From contig CAWGZY010000001.1 of the NCBI GenBank assembly GCA_963827085.1, forward strand, positions 372,001 to 436,000: a DNA stretch of 64,000 nt, written 5' to 3'. Source of the stretch: JAGVPT01 sp963827085 (GTDB lineage: Bacteria; Bacteroidota; Ignavibacteria; UBA10030; UBA8401). This document shows, piece by piece, positions 26,390-34,925 of the stretch (positions within the stretch are counted from its first letter, which is position 1; the number at the start of each line of letters is the position of its first letter). The notes under the pieces are model-generated. The model was not told the DNA's origin. It searched no databases and saw only the letters and a program-made list of their open reading frames with translations. The translations under genes were made by a program, and so were the position numbers.

Positions 26390-26980
26390 CTAATCGCCTC
26401 TTTGAGAATTACATGAACGCTCTTCACATTCGATCTCGAACCGCTGATACCATGTCCGTCCGTACGCTCGTACCAGAACGTCTTTTAAGAATTTGTACAG
26501 GGGTATTTTCTCGGTACTTCCTTTTTTGAAAGCCGGTTCGCATTCGTGTAAATACTCAAACCTCAATTGTTCCGGGTTGCCGTAACTCGACCGTAAAGGG
26601 AACAAATGGCATGAGAGAGGTTTCCGCCACTGAATTTCTTTGTTGTGAAACCCTTTTTCGAAAGAACATTTTGCAACGCCGCGGTCGTAATAGACAAAAA
26701 CGCACGCTTGCTCATCTTTGCACTGCGTCGCGTAGTATCCCGGTGCACCTTCGACCAGACCATGGAGTTCGATCCAGTCGGTGTGTCCTTTCGGAAGATA
26801 CTTTTTCACGACAGGGTACGCATTGTAAATCTCATCCACTTCTTCGTCCGAAACCGGTGCGCCGCGGCCACCGTTCAGAGTGCAGCAAGCGCCTTTGCAC
26901 TCACCAAGGTCGCACGCGAAGTGAACGTCGGCAATTCTGCCGTCAACTATGATTTCGTCGATTGTGAACATATCATTCAC
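26390..26980 (-). CDS. DUF3109 family cysteine-rich protein
   Basis: Cytoplasmic protein related to the YkgJ-type Fe-S or zinc cluster proteins. Function not established. The 196 residues include the family motif CDLGECKGACC near the start, CKDEQACVFVYYDRGVAKCSFEKGF in the middle (key Cys in CKDEQAC and AKC), and SCHLFPLR, HECEPAF with further Cys toward the end. Alternative ATGs lie at residues 1 and 4. DUF3109 is common in Bacteroidetes. It leads the DUF3109-rpoN-hslV-hslU minus-strand group with only 5 nt to rpoN, so all four are probably co-transcribed. Confidence 0.9.
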   Translation of the reverse strand: MNDMFTIDEIIVDGRIADVHFACDLGECKGACCTLNGGRGAPVSDEEVDEIYNAYPVVKKYLPKGHTDWIELHGLVEGAPGYYATQCKDEQACVFVYYDRGVAKCSFEKGFHNKEIQWRKPLSCHLFPLRSSYGNPEQLRFEYLHECEPAFKKGSTEKIPLYKFLKDVLVRAYGRTWYQRFEIECEERSCNSQRGD

Positions 26981-27069
26981 AATAAAGATATGTATTTTTG
27001 AGGAGAAACAAAAGGTTTTTTGGCGTGATTATTGTATTGCGAAGGCAATGTCATTTCGATAGTTGCCGG

Positions 27070-28188
27070 CTACAGCTTTTGAAACATTTTTCCCGCAAGC
27101 TGCCGAACCAGGCCTTTGAATTCCAGGCTCAGCAAGTTTACTAAGGTGTCCGGGATTGAAAGCCCAGACCGTTCCGCCACAACATCGATATGGGACGGCT
27201 CGGATGTGAGGAGGTCGAAGATCTTTTGTTCAAAGATTGAAAGAAGTACGGGTGTTTGCGGCTGTGCAAATTTCAAGATGGGGCGGAGCGAAGTCTTCAA
27301 TTCTGCAATAATGTCGTCTACCGATTGAACGAGTTTTGCATGTCCATCGCGAATAAGCCTGTTGGTGCCGAAGCTGTATTTTTCCGTGATGTTGCCCGGG
27401 ATGCAGAAAAGCTCTCGGTTTTGGTCCAGGGTGGTTGATGCGGTAATCATTGCCCCGCCGTTTTCCGCGGTTTCGATGATGAGGGTGCCGAGCGACATGC
27501 CGCTGATAATCCTGTTGCGCCGCGGGAAATTTCCCGGGTCGGGTTTTGTTCCCATAAAAAATTCGGAGACGACCGCGCCGCTCTCCGCAATTCGCTCGAC
27601 GAGTTTTTTATTTTCAGACGGATAAATAATATCGATGCTTGAGCCGATGACCGCAATTGTTCTTCCTCCGGCTTTTAATGAAGAAGAGTGCGCGACGGTG
27701 TCAATACCCCGTGCGAGCCCGCTGACGATTGTAATTCCTTTTTCTGAAAGCTCTTTTGCAAATCTTTCGGTGATGAGTTTTCCGTACGCCGAAGGAAGCC
27801 GTGTGCCGACAATGGCAACGGCATACTTATCATTTTTCTCGATCGTGCCGAGAACAAAGAGCAACGGCGGAGGGTCGTAAATCTTCCGGAGATATTCGGG
27901 ATATTCATCATGCCATAACGTTACAATTCGACCGTTGGCTTTGTTGACGAGAGAAAGCTGCTCTTCGGCAAAGGCCTCTCCGCCGGTGAAGTGAGCGATA
28001 GTGGAGGCAAGCTTCTTGTCGATTCCTTCCGCCCGGATCAGCTCGCGGGGTGCGGCTTCGAGTACGGAAGTTGGCGACCCGAAATGTGTGATGAGGGTAC
28101 GCAGCCGATTTGCCCCGACTCCGGGAATGGCTGAAAGCCGCAACAGGTCGGAGATATTAATCCCGCTTTGTGTTGTCGAAGTTTGCAT
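27070..28188 (-). CDS. dprA: DNA processing protein DprA
   Basis: DprA binds incoming single-stranded DNA during natural transformation and loads RecA. The 372 residues have the N-terminal SAM/HhH part (LLRLSAIPGVGANRLRTL), the Rossmann-like DprA domain (VAIVGTRLPSAYGKLI, TIVSGLARGIDTVAHSSSL, NFPRRNRIISGMSLGTLIIE, SGALITA-like GGAMITAS) and a C-terminal winged-helix segment (IFDLLTSEPSHIDVVAERSGL). All motifs are intact. No other competence genes are nearby. It is 38 nt downstream of the EutN-type gene. Confidence 0.96.
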   Translation of the reverse strand: MQTSTTQSGINISDLLRLSAIPGVGANRLRTLITHFGSPTSVLEAAPRELIRAEGIDKKLASTIAHFTGGEAFAEEQLSLVNKANGRIVTLWHDEYPEYLRKIYDPPPLLFVLGTIEKNDKYAVAIVGTRLPSAYGKLITERFAKELSEKGITIVSGLARGIDTVAHSSSLKAGGRTIAVIGSSIDIIYPSENKKLVERIAESGAVVSEFFMGTKPDPGNFPRRNRIISGMSLGTLIIETAENGGAMITASTTLDQNRELFCIPGNITEKYSFGTNRLIRDGHAKLVQSVDDIIAELKTSLRPILKFAQPQTPVLLSIFEQKIFDLLTSEPSHIDVVAERSGLSIPDTLVNLLSLEFKGLVRQLAGKMFQKL

Positions 28189-28226
28189 TGTTGAATATAC
28201 GTGTATGGCGAGGTCCCCAAAGACCC

Positions 28227-28502
28227 TTATTGGCCCGCAACATCTATTCCGTCAACGACAGCAACGATGACGGTGTGAACCGGAATATCTTTTCGTTTCA
28301 AGGCCTGCTGTGCACCTGCCCCTTCTTGAATGATCAATACGTTGTCGCCCACGCCCGCATCGACCGTGTCGATGGCGAGAACATCTCTACCGATCAATGT
28401 ACCACTCAGGTCGATCGGCTGAACGATCATCACTTTGTACCCTCTCAGGGTTTGACTCTTTTGTGTCGATACGATCGTACCTGTGACTTTGCAAAGCGTC
28501 AA
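28227..28502 (-). CDS. EutN/CcmL-type microcompartment vertex protein, isolated
   Basis: Pentameric vertex protein of bacterial microcompartment shells. The 91 residues fit the family well: MTLCKVTGTIVSTQKSQTL (start of the OB-like barrel), KVMIVQPIDLSG, VLAIDTVDAGVGDNVLIIQEG with the conserved D-x-V-x-A-G-x-G-D-x-V core, and the end VHTVIVAVVDGIDV. The start codon is a TTG. No hexameric BMC-H, BMC-T or encapsulated enzyme gene is present in the surrounding 64 kb, so either the shell is encoded elsewhere or the protein has been recruited to another use. It lies between dprA and the GlmM-like gene on the minus strand. Confidence 0.88.
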   Translation of the reverse strand: MTLCKVTGTIVSTQKSQTLRGYKVMIVQPIDLSGTLIGRDVLAIDTVDAGVGDNVLIIQEGAGAQQALKRKDIPVHTVIVAVVDGIDVAGQ

Positions 28503-28557
28503 TTGGATTTTCTTCTAATGTGCAATTGTCCTTGAATTTTCGTTCAGCATTGAAGGA

Positions 28558-29922
28558 TTAACTGCGAATTTCCTTTTTGAATTTTTCAACGAGAGCGGCG
28601 GCTTCTTCATGCGACTGTGCCTCGGCGATCACCCGGATGATCGGTTCCGTGTTTGATTTTCTCAGATGAACCCAGGAGGATACGAAGTCTATCTTAAGCC
28701 CGTCATCCATGTTTGTTTTTTCAGATTTCGAATATTTCTCATGCAGTGAATGAAGAATGACGTCCGGCTTCAACGAACCAAGTTCGATCTTATCTTTCAC
28801 AATCGTGTATTGAGGGAGGCTGGATTTAAGGTCGGAAGTTTTTCCGCCAAAATCCACCAGCAGTTGAAGAAATAGTCCGATCCCGACAACTGCGTCGCGG
28901 CCGTAATGTACCTCCGGCAAAATCACCCCGCCGCTTCCTTCTCCGCCGATAACGGAATGAAGCTCTTTCATTTTTGATGCAACGTTGATCTCTCCGACCG
29001 GCGTGCGGACAACCGTTGCACCGTATTCTGCTGCGATGTCGTCGACGGCTCGTGTTGTGGAGAGATTAACGACAACAGTGTGGTTTGTTCTTCCTAGTTG
29101 TTTTTCCGCACCAAGAACAAATTTTACCACGGAAGCAATTGTATACTCCTCGACGAAGGGCTTTCCCTGTTCATCGATGAAGACAAGCCTGTCGACATCC
29201 GGGTCGACGGCGATGCCGACGTCCGCTTTTTCCGCGACGACCCGCTTCGCAAGGTCGCCGAGATTTTCGGGAATCGGCTCCGGTGGGTGCGAAAAAATCC
29301 CGCTGACGTCGCAGTTCATTTCGACGACATTGCAGCCGAATTCGCGTAAGAGTTTTGGAACGATGATGCCCCCTGCGGCATTGACGCAATCCACGACCAC
29401 TTTGATCCCCCTCTTGCGGATTTGTTCCCGATGAATGTACGGGACGGAAATGACGGATTTGATATGGTTGTCGATGTGCGATGAGTCAACGGAATGTCTT
29501 CCCTGCTTATTCCATGGGGGGAAAACGAAATTTCCACTTTCGGCAATTTGCCAGAATTTCTTATTTTCATCGCTGTTGAGGAACATTCCCCCCGGCGCGA
29601 AGAATTTCATTCCATTCCATTGGATAGGGTTATGGCTCGCGGTAACGGCGATCCCCCCAGCGGCGTTCATCTTCTCAACTGCGAGAGCCACGGTCGGCGT
29701 GGGGCAAATGCCGATTGCCACAACATCGCATCCCATTTGGAGGAGAGTGGAACTGACGATATGTGCGATGCTCGCCCCTGTGACACGCCCGTCACGGCCG
29801 ATAACAATTGTTTCCCGGTTGCAGTATTCTGCGAAGGCTGCTGCATATTTTACGACAACTTCTGGCGTCAAGTTATCGCCGACGACGCCACGGATCCCTG
29901 AAATACTGACCATTAACGACAT
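28558..29922 (-). CDS. glmM: Phosphohexomutase, phosphoglucosamine mutase-like
   Basis: Alpha-D-phosphohexomutase that interconverts hexose 6- and 1-phosphates. Most likely glucosamine phosphates for cell-wall precursors, though phosphomanno- or glucomutase activity is not excluded. I start at the ATG at 29922, with AGAGGAAG upstream, giving 454 residues. Domain signatures: SISGIRGVVGDNLTPEV, the catalytic serine loop TASHNPIQWNGMKF, the metal loop DPDVDRLVFIDEQG, the sugar-binding GEGSGGVILPE and the phosphate-binding RKSNTEPIIRVIAEA. The sequence style resembles archaeal-type GlmM more than the standard bacterial enzyme. Confidence 0.88.
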   Translation of the reverse strand: MSLMVSISGIRGVVGDNLTPEVVVKYAAAFAEYCNRETIVIGRDGRVTGASIAHIVSSTLLQMGCDVVAIGICPTPTVALAVEKMNAAGGIAVTASHNPIQWNGMKFFAPGGMFLNSDENKKFWQIAESGNFVFPPWNKQGRHSVDSSHIDNHIKSVISVPYIHREQIRKRGIKVVVDCVNAAGGIIVPKLLREFGCNVVEMNCDVSGIFSHPPEPIPENLGDLAKRVVAEKADVGIAVDPDVDRLVFIDEQGKPFVEEYTIASVVKFVLGAEKQLGRTNHTVVVNLSTTRAVDDIAAEYGATVVRTPVGEINVASKMKELHSVIGGEGSGGVILPEVHYGRDAVVGIGLFLQLLVDFGGKTSDLKSSLPQYTIVKDKIELGSLKPDVILHSLHEKYSKSEKTNMDDGLKIDFVSSWVHLRKSNTEPIIRVIAEAQSHEEAAALVEKFKKEIRS

Positions 29923-29998
29923 GCTGAAGCTTCCTCTTAAAAAATTGTAAAAGAAAATAAGAAAGAGATTTAACGGAAGCAAGAAGAATGCGTTGGAC

Positions 29999-30076
29999 AG
30001 ATGTCGGACACCTTGTTAATTGGTCTAGATAAATATTCCAATCTATCACGATTTCCCGTATAAGATGTCCGACATC
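29999..30076. repeat. TIR-bounded short element, copy 2
   Basis: AGATGTCGGACA (29999-30010) and TGTCCGACATC (30066-30076) face each other across 55 nt, matching the termini of copy 1 at 22836-22917. It lies between the GlmM-like gene and the copZ promoter. Confidence 0.8.
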
Positions 30077-30098
30077 GAGTATGCAGGAGATACGGAAA

Positions 30099-30127
30099 TT
30101 GTTTGTTTGATTGGTTTGTTGTACTTT
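30099..30127 (+). promoter_or_regulatory. Predicted copZ-copA promoter
   Basis: TTGTTT (30099-30104) and TACTTT (30122-30127) with a 17-bp spacer, 54 nt upstream of the copZ ATG. No obvious CueR-type dyad in the spacer, which also has the ordinary 17-bp length rather than the 19 bp typical of CueR promoters. Confidence 0.5.
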
Positions 30128-30181
30128 CATGATGAGAAAGGATCTGTCTTTACCATCAATGGAACGACAGCAAGGAAAACT

Positions 30182-30391
30182 ATGAAGACTCAAGAATTGA
30201 AAATTGAAGGAATGTCGTGCGGGCACTGTGTCATGAGCGTGAAGAAGGAGTTGAGCAAGCTCGCGGGCGTTGTGGTAAAGGACGTCCAAATTGGAAAAGC
30301 AAAAATTCAATACGACGAAACTAAAATATCGAACCAAATCATTGCGGAAACGATTGACAGAGCGGGATATAAACTTGTCAGTGTAAATTGA
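30182..30391 (+). CDS. copZ: Copper chaperone CopZ (HMA domain)
   Basis: Small cytosolic metallochaperone that passes Cu(I) to the exporter. The ATG at 30182 is preceded by AAGGA and yields 69 residues, one HMA domain with the metal site GMSCGHCVMSV, then SKLAGVVVKDVQIGKAKIQYD and the closing YKLVSVN strand. A longer in-frame reading from 30065 begins inside the TIR element and is not likely. copA follows 37 nt downstream, the standard copZA pair. Confidence 0.93.
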   Translation: MKTQELKIEGMSCGHCVMSVKKELSKLAGVVVKDVQIGKAKIQYDETKISNQIIAETIDRAGYKLVSVN

Positions 30392-30428
30392 ATTTGCTAG
30401 AGATCAATTGCGCTTGTCAAAGAACACC

Positions 30429-32678
30429 ATGAGCATCTCCCATCCACAAACATTAAGCCTTCCTGTCGAAGGAATGACCTGCGCAAGCTGCGTTCTTCGC
30501 GTTGAAAAAGCGTTGAAAAAAGTTGATGGCGTGCTGGAAGCGAATGTCAATCTCGCGACGGAAAAAGTCTCTGTATCCTTCGATGAAGAGAAGACAGACC
30601 TGCACGCTCTCTCAAACGCTGTTACCGACGCAGGCTATACGCTCCTGCTGCCGCAAGAGGAGATTGCAACACCAGGGCTATTGACAAATCCTGAACTTAA
30701 CGCTGATTCCCATCAACGCAAAGCCTATGAGCAATTAAAGAAAGAATTCGTTTTCAGCGTGGCGCTTGCAGTTCCGATTATGATCGTCAGCATGATGAGC
30801 ATGACGCAGTGGTTTATGCGCTGGTCGCCGCTCTCAACGGAGGAGGTCAACAGATTGCTGCTTGTTGCAGCAACGCCGGTGATGTTTATTTCCGGGAGAA
30901 GATTTTTTGCAGCCTCATGGCAAGTCGGGAAACATTTTTCCGCCGATATGAACACGCTTGTTGCTGTCGGAACAGGAGTGGCATATCTCTATAGCGCTGC
31001 TGCAGTATTGTTTCCCCAATGGCTTGGCTTGCCCGAAGGAATGCGGACGGTGTATTTTGATACAGCGACGACGATCATCACGCTCATTCTTATGGGGAGA
31101 CTTCTCGAAGCCCGCGCAAAATGGCGTGCCTCGGGCGCGATCAAAAAATTGATGGGACTTCAGCCTATGACCGCGTGCATGATTCGTAACGGAGTAGAAT
31201 CTGAAACAGCTATTGCAGCACTCGTTGCCGGCGACATTCTTCGAGTCCGTCCCGGAGAAAGAATCCCCGTTGACGGAGTTATTACGAGCGGCTTTACGAC
31301 GATTGACGAATCGATGGTAACGGGCGAAAGCCTTCCCGTCGAAAAGAGCATTGGAGATTCTGTAGTCGGAGGGACGATCAATAAAAATGGGAGCATCGAA
31401 TTTCGTGCAACGGCGGTGGGAAAAGAGACGGTCATTGCCCGCATTATCAAACTTGTCGAAGATGCACAAGGATCGAAGGCGCCAATTCAAAAACTGGCGG
31501 ACACAATTGCATCGGTATTTGTCCCGGTCGTTATCGGGATCGCTGCAGTTACGTTTGCTTTATGGTATTTTGTCGGCGGGATTGGATTTACTTCTTCCAT
31601 GATTAATTTTATTGCCGTATTGATCATTGCATGTCCTTGTGCGTTGGGCCTTGCAACGCCGACGGCAATCATCGTCGGGACCGGACGGGGTGCGTCGATT
31701 GGCATCTTGATAAAAAATGCCGAAAGCCTCGAACGCGCATTGAAAGTCCAAACTATTATTCTGGATAAAACTGGGACAATTACCGAAGGGAAGCCGTCGG
31801 TCGCAGATGTCGTCGCACTGAATGGGTTTGAAAAAAGAGACATGATCCGGTTTGCAGCCACACTCGAAAAAAGATCCGAGCATCCTCTCGGCACGGCAAT
31901 TGTCGACTATGCCGAATTTCAAAAAATATCATTGAGTGAAAACATTGACTCGTTCCGGAATTTCGAGGGACGGGGTGTTACGGCCGTCATCGATGGAAAG
32001 CCTGCAGCGGTAGGAAATCTTGCCTTTATGGAAAATATTTCGGTCGGAATTACTGATGGGCATTCAATAGTTCAGAAATTCTACGCCGAAGGAAAAACCG
32101 CAGTGTGCGTTGCATTCGATGGAAAACTGGCAGGTGTTGTTGCCGTTGCCGATACGATTAAAGCTAACTCCAAAGAGGCGATTTTACGGTTCAAACACAT
32201 GGGGATCGAAACGATCATGATGACTGGCGACAACGAATATGTCGCGAAGGCAATTGCGTTGGAAGCGGGGATAGACCGCGTCATCGCTGAAGTTTTGCCG
32301 CAAGAGAAAGCCGCCCATGTGAAAGCTGCCCAGGCTGAAGGAAAAATTGTGGCAATGGTGGGCGACGGGGTAAACGATGCGCCGGCATTGGCTCAAGCTG
32401 ATGTCGGCATTGCAATGGGAAACGGAGCAGATATCGCGATGGAGTCTGCCGATATTACATTGATGAGGTCCGATTTGAACGGAGTGGCTGAAGCGATTCA
32501 ATTATCGCGTCGGACGGTCCGCATTATCAGGCAAAATCTATTTTGGGCATTCATCTATAATGTCATCGGGATTCCGCTTGCCGCGTTTGGAATGTTGAAC
32601 CCTGCAATAGCCGCCGCTGCGATGGCGTTTAGTTCCGTGAGTGTCGTGAGCAATTCGCTGAGGCTGAAGAGCAATTAA
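30429..32678 (+). CDS. copA: Cu(I)-exporting P1B-type ATPase CopA
   Basis: Inner-membrane ATPase that pumps Cu(I) out of the cytoplasm. From the ATG at 30429 it has 749 residues. One N-terminal HMA domain (GMTCASC, C18 and C21) is followed by eight predicted membrane helices, the TGES actuator loop (VTGESLPVEK), the transmembrane CPC motif (IIACPCALG), the phosphorylation site LDKTGTITEG, the HP motif (KRSEHPLG), the hinge GDGVNDAPALAQADVG, and the helix 7/8 NP/MS-type copper-site residues (FSSVSVVSNSLRL). A TTG at 30408 could add 7 residues. Its closeness to the oxidase genes suggests copper balance between export and cbb3 assembly, but export is its main predicted role. Confidence 0.95.
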   Translation: MSISHPQTLSLPVEGMTCASCVLRVEKALKKVDGVLEANVNLATEKVSVSFDEEKTDLHALSNAVTDAGYTLLLPQEEIATPGLLTNPELNADSHQRKAYEQLKKEFVFSVALAVPIMIVSMMSMTQWFMRWSPLSTEEVNRLLLVAATPVMFISGRRFFAASWQVGKHFSADMNTLVAVGTGVAYLYSAAAVLFPQWLGLPEGMRTVYFDTATTIITLILMGRLLEARAKWRASGAIKKLMGLQPMTACMIRNGVESETAIAALVAGDILRVRPGERIPVDGVITSGFTTIDESMVTGESLPVEKSIGDSVVGGTINKNGSIEFRATAVGKETVIARIIKLVEDAQGSKAPIQKLADTIASVFVPVVIGIAAVTFALWYFVGGIGFTSSMINFIAVLIIACPCALGLATPTAIIVGTGRGASIGILIKNAESLERALKVQTIILDKTGTITEGKPSVADVVALNGFEKRDMIRFAATLEKRSEHPLGTAIVDYAEFQKISLSENIDSFRNFEGRGVTAVIDGKPAAVGNLAFMENISVGITDGHSIVQKFYAEGKTAVCVAFDGKLAGVVAVADTIKANSKEAILRFKHMGIETIMMTGDNEYVAKAIALEAGIDRVIAEVLPQEKAAHVKAAQAEGKIVAMVGDGVNDAPALAQADVGIAMGNGADIAMESADITLMRSDLNGVAEAIQLSRRTVRIIRQNLFWAFIYNVIGIPLAAFGMLNPAIAAAAMAFSSVSVVSNSLRLKSN

Positions 32679-32763
32679 AAATTTGGAATTAAGAATTAAG
32701 AATTATTGCTTAGACATTTTCAGCGATATGGCTTACCATTTTTAATTCTTAATTATTAATTCT
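32679..32763. repeat. AT-rich word repeat, inverted, after copA
   Basis: GGAATTAAGAATTAAGAATT-like words on the left and TTTTTAATTCTTAATTATTA-like words on the right form an imperfect inverted repeat around a unique centre of about 35 nt (GCTTAGACATTTTCAGCG). Starts within 2 nt of the copA stop. Confidence 0.75.
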
Positions 32764-33066
32764 TCATTCTACATCCGATGTTCTCCTCCCATCGTCATCC
32801 ACGGCAGGGGGGAGGCCTAATCCTCTCATCAGCATCATTATTCCCATTCATGCTCTTGTTGCTGTAGCAAGTGCACCCACAAAAACGTAAGACAACACTC
32901 TTCCGAATTTATGCGCAAGATGTTTGAGGACGGGGTTCCATTTTTCCGCGGTGCTTCGGTTATGGAAATTGCCCTGCATGGGATATGCGGCGACGATGGC
33001 GCCGCACATGCCGACACAGTGCATGCCTCCGAAGAAGCCGGCAAGAAAGATAGGTGTGAAGTTCAT
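32764..33066 (-). pseudogene. Remnant of a TauE/SafE-family (cbb3-associated) membrane protein
   Basis: Reading left from an ATG at 33066, 72 codons encode the start of a sulfite-exporter TauE/SafE-like protein of the kind found in cbb3 oxidase clusters: MNFTPIFLAGFFGGMHCVGM with CGAIVAAYP, then the loop and HKFGRVLSYVFVGALA, the second helix. After ATRA comes a TGA, and the same frame continues with MGIMMLMRGLGLP, which looks like the usual C-terminal helix of this family. The 130 or so residues normally between these parts are missing, so an internal deletion is likely. It is divergent from ccoS, which fits the oxidase context. The C-terminal match is my inference. Confidence 0.7.
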
Positions 33067-33142
33067 AACATCCCTGATATTGTCCGGAACAAATTACACA
33101 ATCCTGGTGCCCATTTCTATGCAAAAATATGTTGGAGGCATA

Positions 33143-33171
33143 TTGAAAAAGTTAAAACAATGTGCTATCTT
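33143..33171 (+). promoter_or_regulatory. Predicted promoter of the cco-act cluster
   Basis: TTGAAA (33143-33148) and TATCTT (33166-33171) with a 17-bp spacer, 71 nt upstream of the ccoS ATG. No FNR-type TTGAT-N4-ATCAA site was seen in the region. Confidence 0.6.
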
Positions 33172-33241
33172 GCCCCCTAAGGTTTTTGATTCGCCGAGAA
33201 ACAGATCTAAGCGGCTGGATCGTGAAACAAAAAATAAAATT

Positions 33242-33460
33242 ATGAGCTTGCCGGTTGCAGTTATTATCATCATCTCCTTCGTTGTCATTGCGGGCGCTTT
33301 AACGCTGGCGGGATTCGTCTGGGCAGTCCAGTCGAAACAGTTTTCCATCAAGCAGTTAAATGAAGGGGCGAAACAAATTTTTGACGACGAAGAACCTATC
33401 GGCACGCCCCAGGATATGCTATTCAAAAAGCCCTCCAATGGCAGTACAAACCACCACTAA
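33242..33460 (+). CDS. ccoS: cbb3 oxidase assembly protein CcoS
   Basis: Short membrane protein needed for cofactor insertion into cbb3 oxidase. The 72 residues begin MSLPVAVIIIISFVVIAGALTLAGFVW (one membrane helix, shown in part: SFVVIAGALTLAGF), followed by AVQSKQFSIKQLNEGAKQIFDD, the hallmark CcoS segment in which Q-F-D-D/L-x-x-E/G-A-x-R/Q-I-L/F-x-D/E is conserved. The C-terminal tail PIGTPQDMLFKKP is variable. The start was set by the family N-terminus, as earlier in-frame codons give no membrane-protein start. The end overlaps ccoN by 23 nt, so translation is probably coupled. First gene of the respiratory cluster. Confidence 0.9.
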   Translation: MSLPVAVIIIISFVVIAGALTLAGFVWAVQSKQFSIKQLNEGAKQIFDDEEPIGTPQDMLFKKPSNGSTNHH

Positions 33461-34925
33461 AGAGAAGTTCGTTTCGTTTGCCTCCGACTCTACCGAGGAC
33501 GTCTCTGAAAAACAAGTCCGTGTTCAGATCGACGACTCTGTTACAAGCCCCGTTGTATTGTATTTCGCTACCGGCATTGCCTGGCTCCTGTTCGGTTCGT
33601 TTGCAGGGTTGACTGCCGCGATAAAATTTAATTTACCCGATTGGCTTGGCGGCACGCCGTTTCTCACGTTCGGGCGGGTCCGCATGGCTCATCTCAACAC
33701 AGTGATGTACGGCTGGGCATCGCTCGCAGGGGCCGGAATGGTTGTCTGGCTTACCGGCAGACTCTGCCGGGCAGCCATACAAAAAACCTGGGCGTTGTAT
33801 GTCTCTGTCATTCTCTGGAACATCGGCGTTGCATTCGGGGTCGTGTCTCTGCTCTTCGGTTACAACCAGGGCATGGAGTGGTTGGAGTTCCCGAGGCCGG
33901 CCGGCGGTTTGATCGCGCTTGGATTTTTATTTTTCGCGTACTCCATTATCTCGACCTTTCGCAAACGGCAGGTTGAGCATTTGTACGTCAGCTTATGGTA
34001 CATCCTCGCTTCGATGTTGTGGTTTCCAATTTTATATACCGTCGCGAATCTCGGCATCTATGACGGCGTTACGGAAGCGGCTATGAATTGGTGGTTCGCG
34101 CACAATGCGCTTGCCGTCTGGTTTACTCCGGTTGGTCTTGCCGGGGCGTATTACTTCATCCCCAAAGTTATCGGACGCCCTATCTATAGTTATTATCTCG
34201 GCCTTCTCGGATTCTGGTCATTTGCACTTTTCTATAATTGGAACGGCATCCATCATCTTGTCGGCGGACCGCTGCCAACGTGGCTTGTGACAGTGTCGAT
34301 CGTCGCCAGCGTCATGATGTTCGTCCCGGTCATGGCTGTTGCGGTGAATCATCATCTCACGACGCTGGGGCATTTCAGGATGCTGAAGTACAGTCCGACA
34401 CTTCGTTTTGTCGTATTCGGTTCGATGAGTTACACGGCGGTAAGTTTGCAAGGGTCCATTGAATCGCTCAGATCGTTCAGCGAGGTTGCACATTTCACGC
34501 ATTACACAATCGGCCATGCACATCTCGGTGTGTACGGTTTTCTCTCCATGATTTTGTTCGGAGCCGTCTACTATATTATGCCGCGCATTGCGAAATGGGA
34601 ATGGCCCTATCCGAAACTCATTAAGCTGCATTTTTGGATGAGCGCAACAGGTATCGCACTCTACGTTATTGCGATGTGCATCGGCGGCTGGATACAGGGG
34701 ACAATGATGAACGACCCGTCGCTTCCGTTCATCGCCTCCGTGAATGCAACCAAACCGTACCTCTTGGCGCGGTCCGTCGGCGGCACGATGATGCTCATCG
34801 GCCATCTTGTCTTTGCGTATCAATTCGTTCTCATCATCTATCGCTCGGGTCCGACGCGGTATGTACCGGCTTGGTTTGAATTGCGTCCGACGGCTGAATC
34901 GACCGGGGAGATAAAAACAGTATGA
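33438..34925 (+). CDS. ccoN: cbb3-type cytochrome c oxidase subunit I
   Basis: Catalytic heme-copper subunit that reduces O2 to water and pumps protons. The ATG at 33438 gives 495 residues with about 12 membrane helices. Heme and CuB ligands are visible: RMAHLNTVMYGW (low-spin heme His), the AHNALAVWFTPVGLAGAYYF stretch (CuB His with the Tyr of the cross-linked pair), NGIHHLVGGPLPTWL (two CuB His), and HFTHYTIGHAHLGVYG (heme b and b3 His). This is the C-family pattern. It overlaps ccoS at its start and ccoO at its end (34922-34925). Confidence 0.96.
   Translation: MAVQTTTKEKFVSFASDSTEDVSEKQVRVQIDDSVTSPVVLYFATGIAWLLFGSFAGLTAAIKFNLPDWLGGTPFLTFGRVRMAHLNTVMYGWASLAGAGMVVWLTGRLCRAAIQKTWALYVSVILWNIGVAFGVVSLLFGYNQGMEWLEFPRPAGGLIALGFLFFAYSIISTFRKRQVEHLYVSLWYILASMLWFPILYTVANLGIYDGVTEAAMNWWFAHNALAVWFTPVGLAGAYYFIPKVIGRPIYSYYLGLLGFWSFALFYNWNGIHHLVGGPLPTWLVTVSIVASVMMFVPVMAVAVNHHLTTLGHFRMLKYSPTLRFVVFGSMSYTAVSLQGSIESLRSFSEVAHFTHYTIGHAHLGVYGFLSMILFGAVYYIMPRIAKWEWPYPKLIKLHFWMSATGIALYVIAMCIGGWIQGTMMNDPSLPFIASVNATKPYLLARSVGGTMMLIGHLVFAYQFVLIIYRSGPTRYVPAWFELRPTAESTGEIKTV

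Noticed and set aside
30065..30181. N-terminal extension of copZ
   Set aside because: It starts inside the TIR element and upstream of the predicted promoter. The ATG at 30182 has a ribosome site and the family N-terminus.
32838..33044. A 68-codon minus-strand frame beside the TauE/SafE remnant
   Set aside because: It is the +1 frame of the same sequence and encodes no recognisable segment, while the adjacent frame does.
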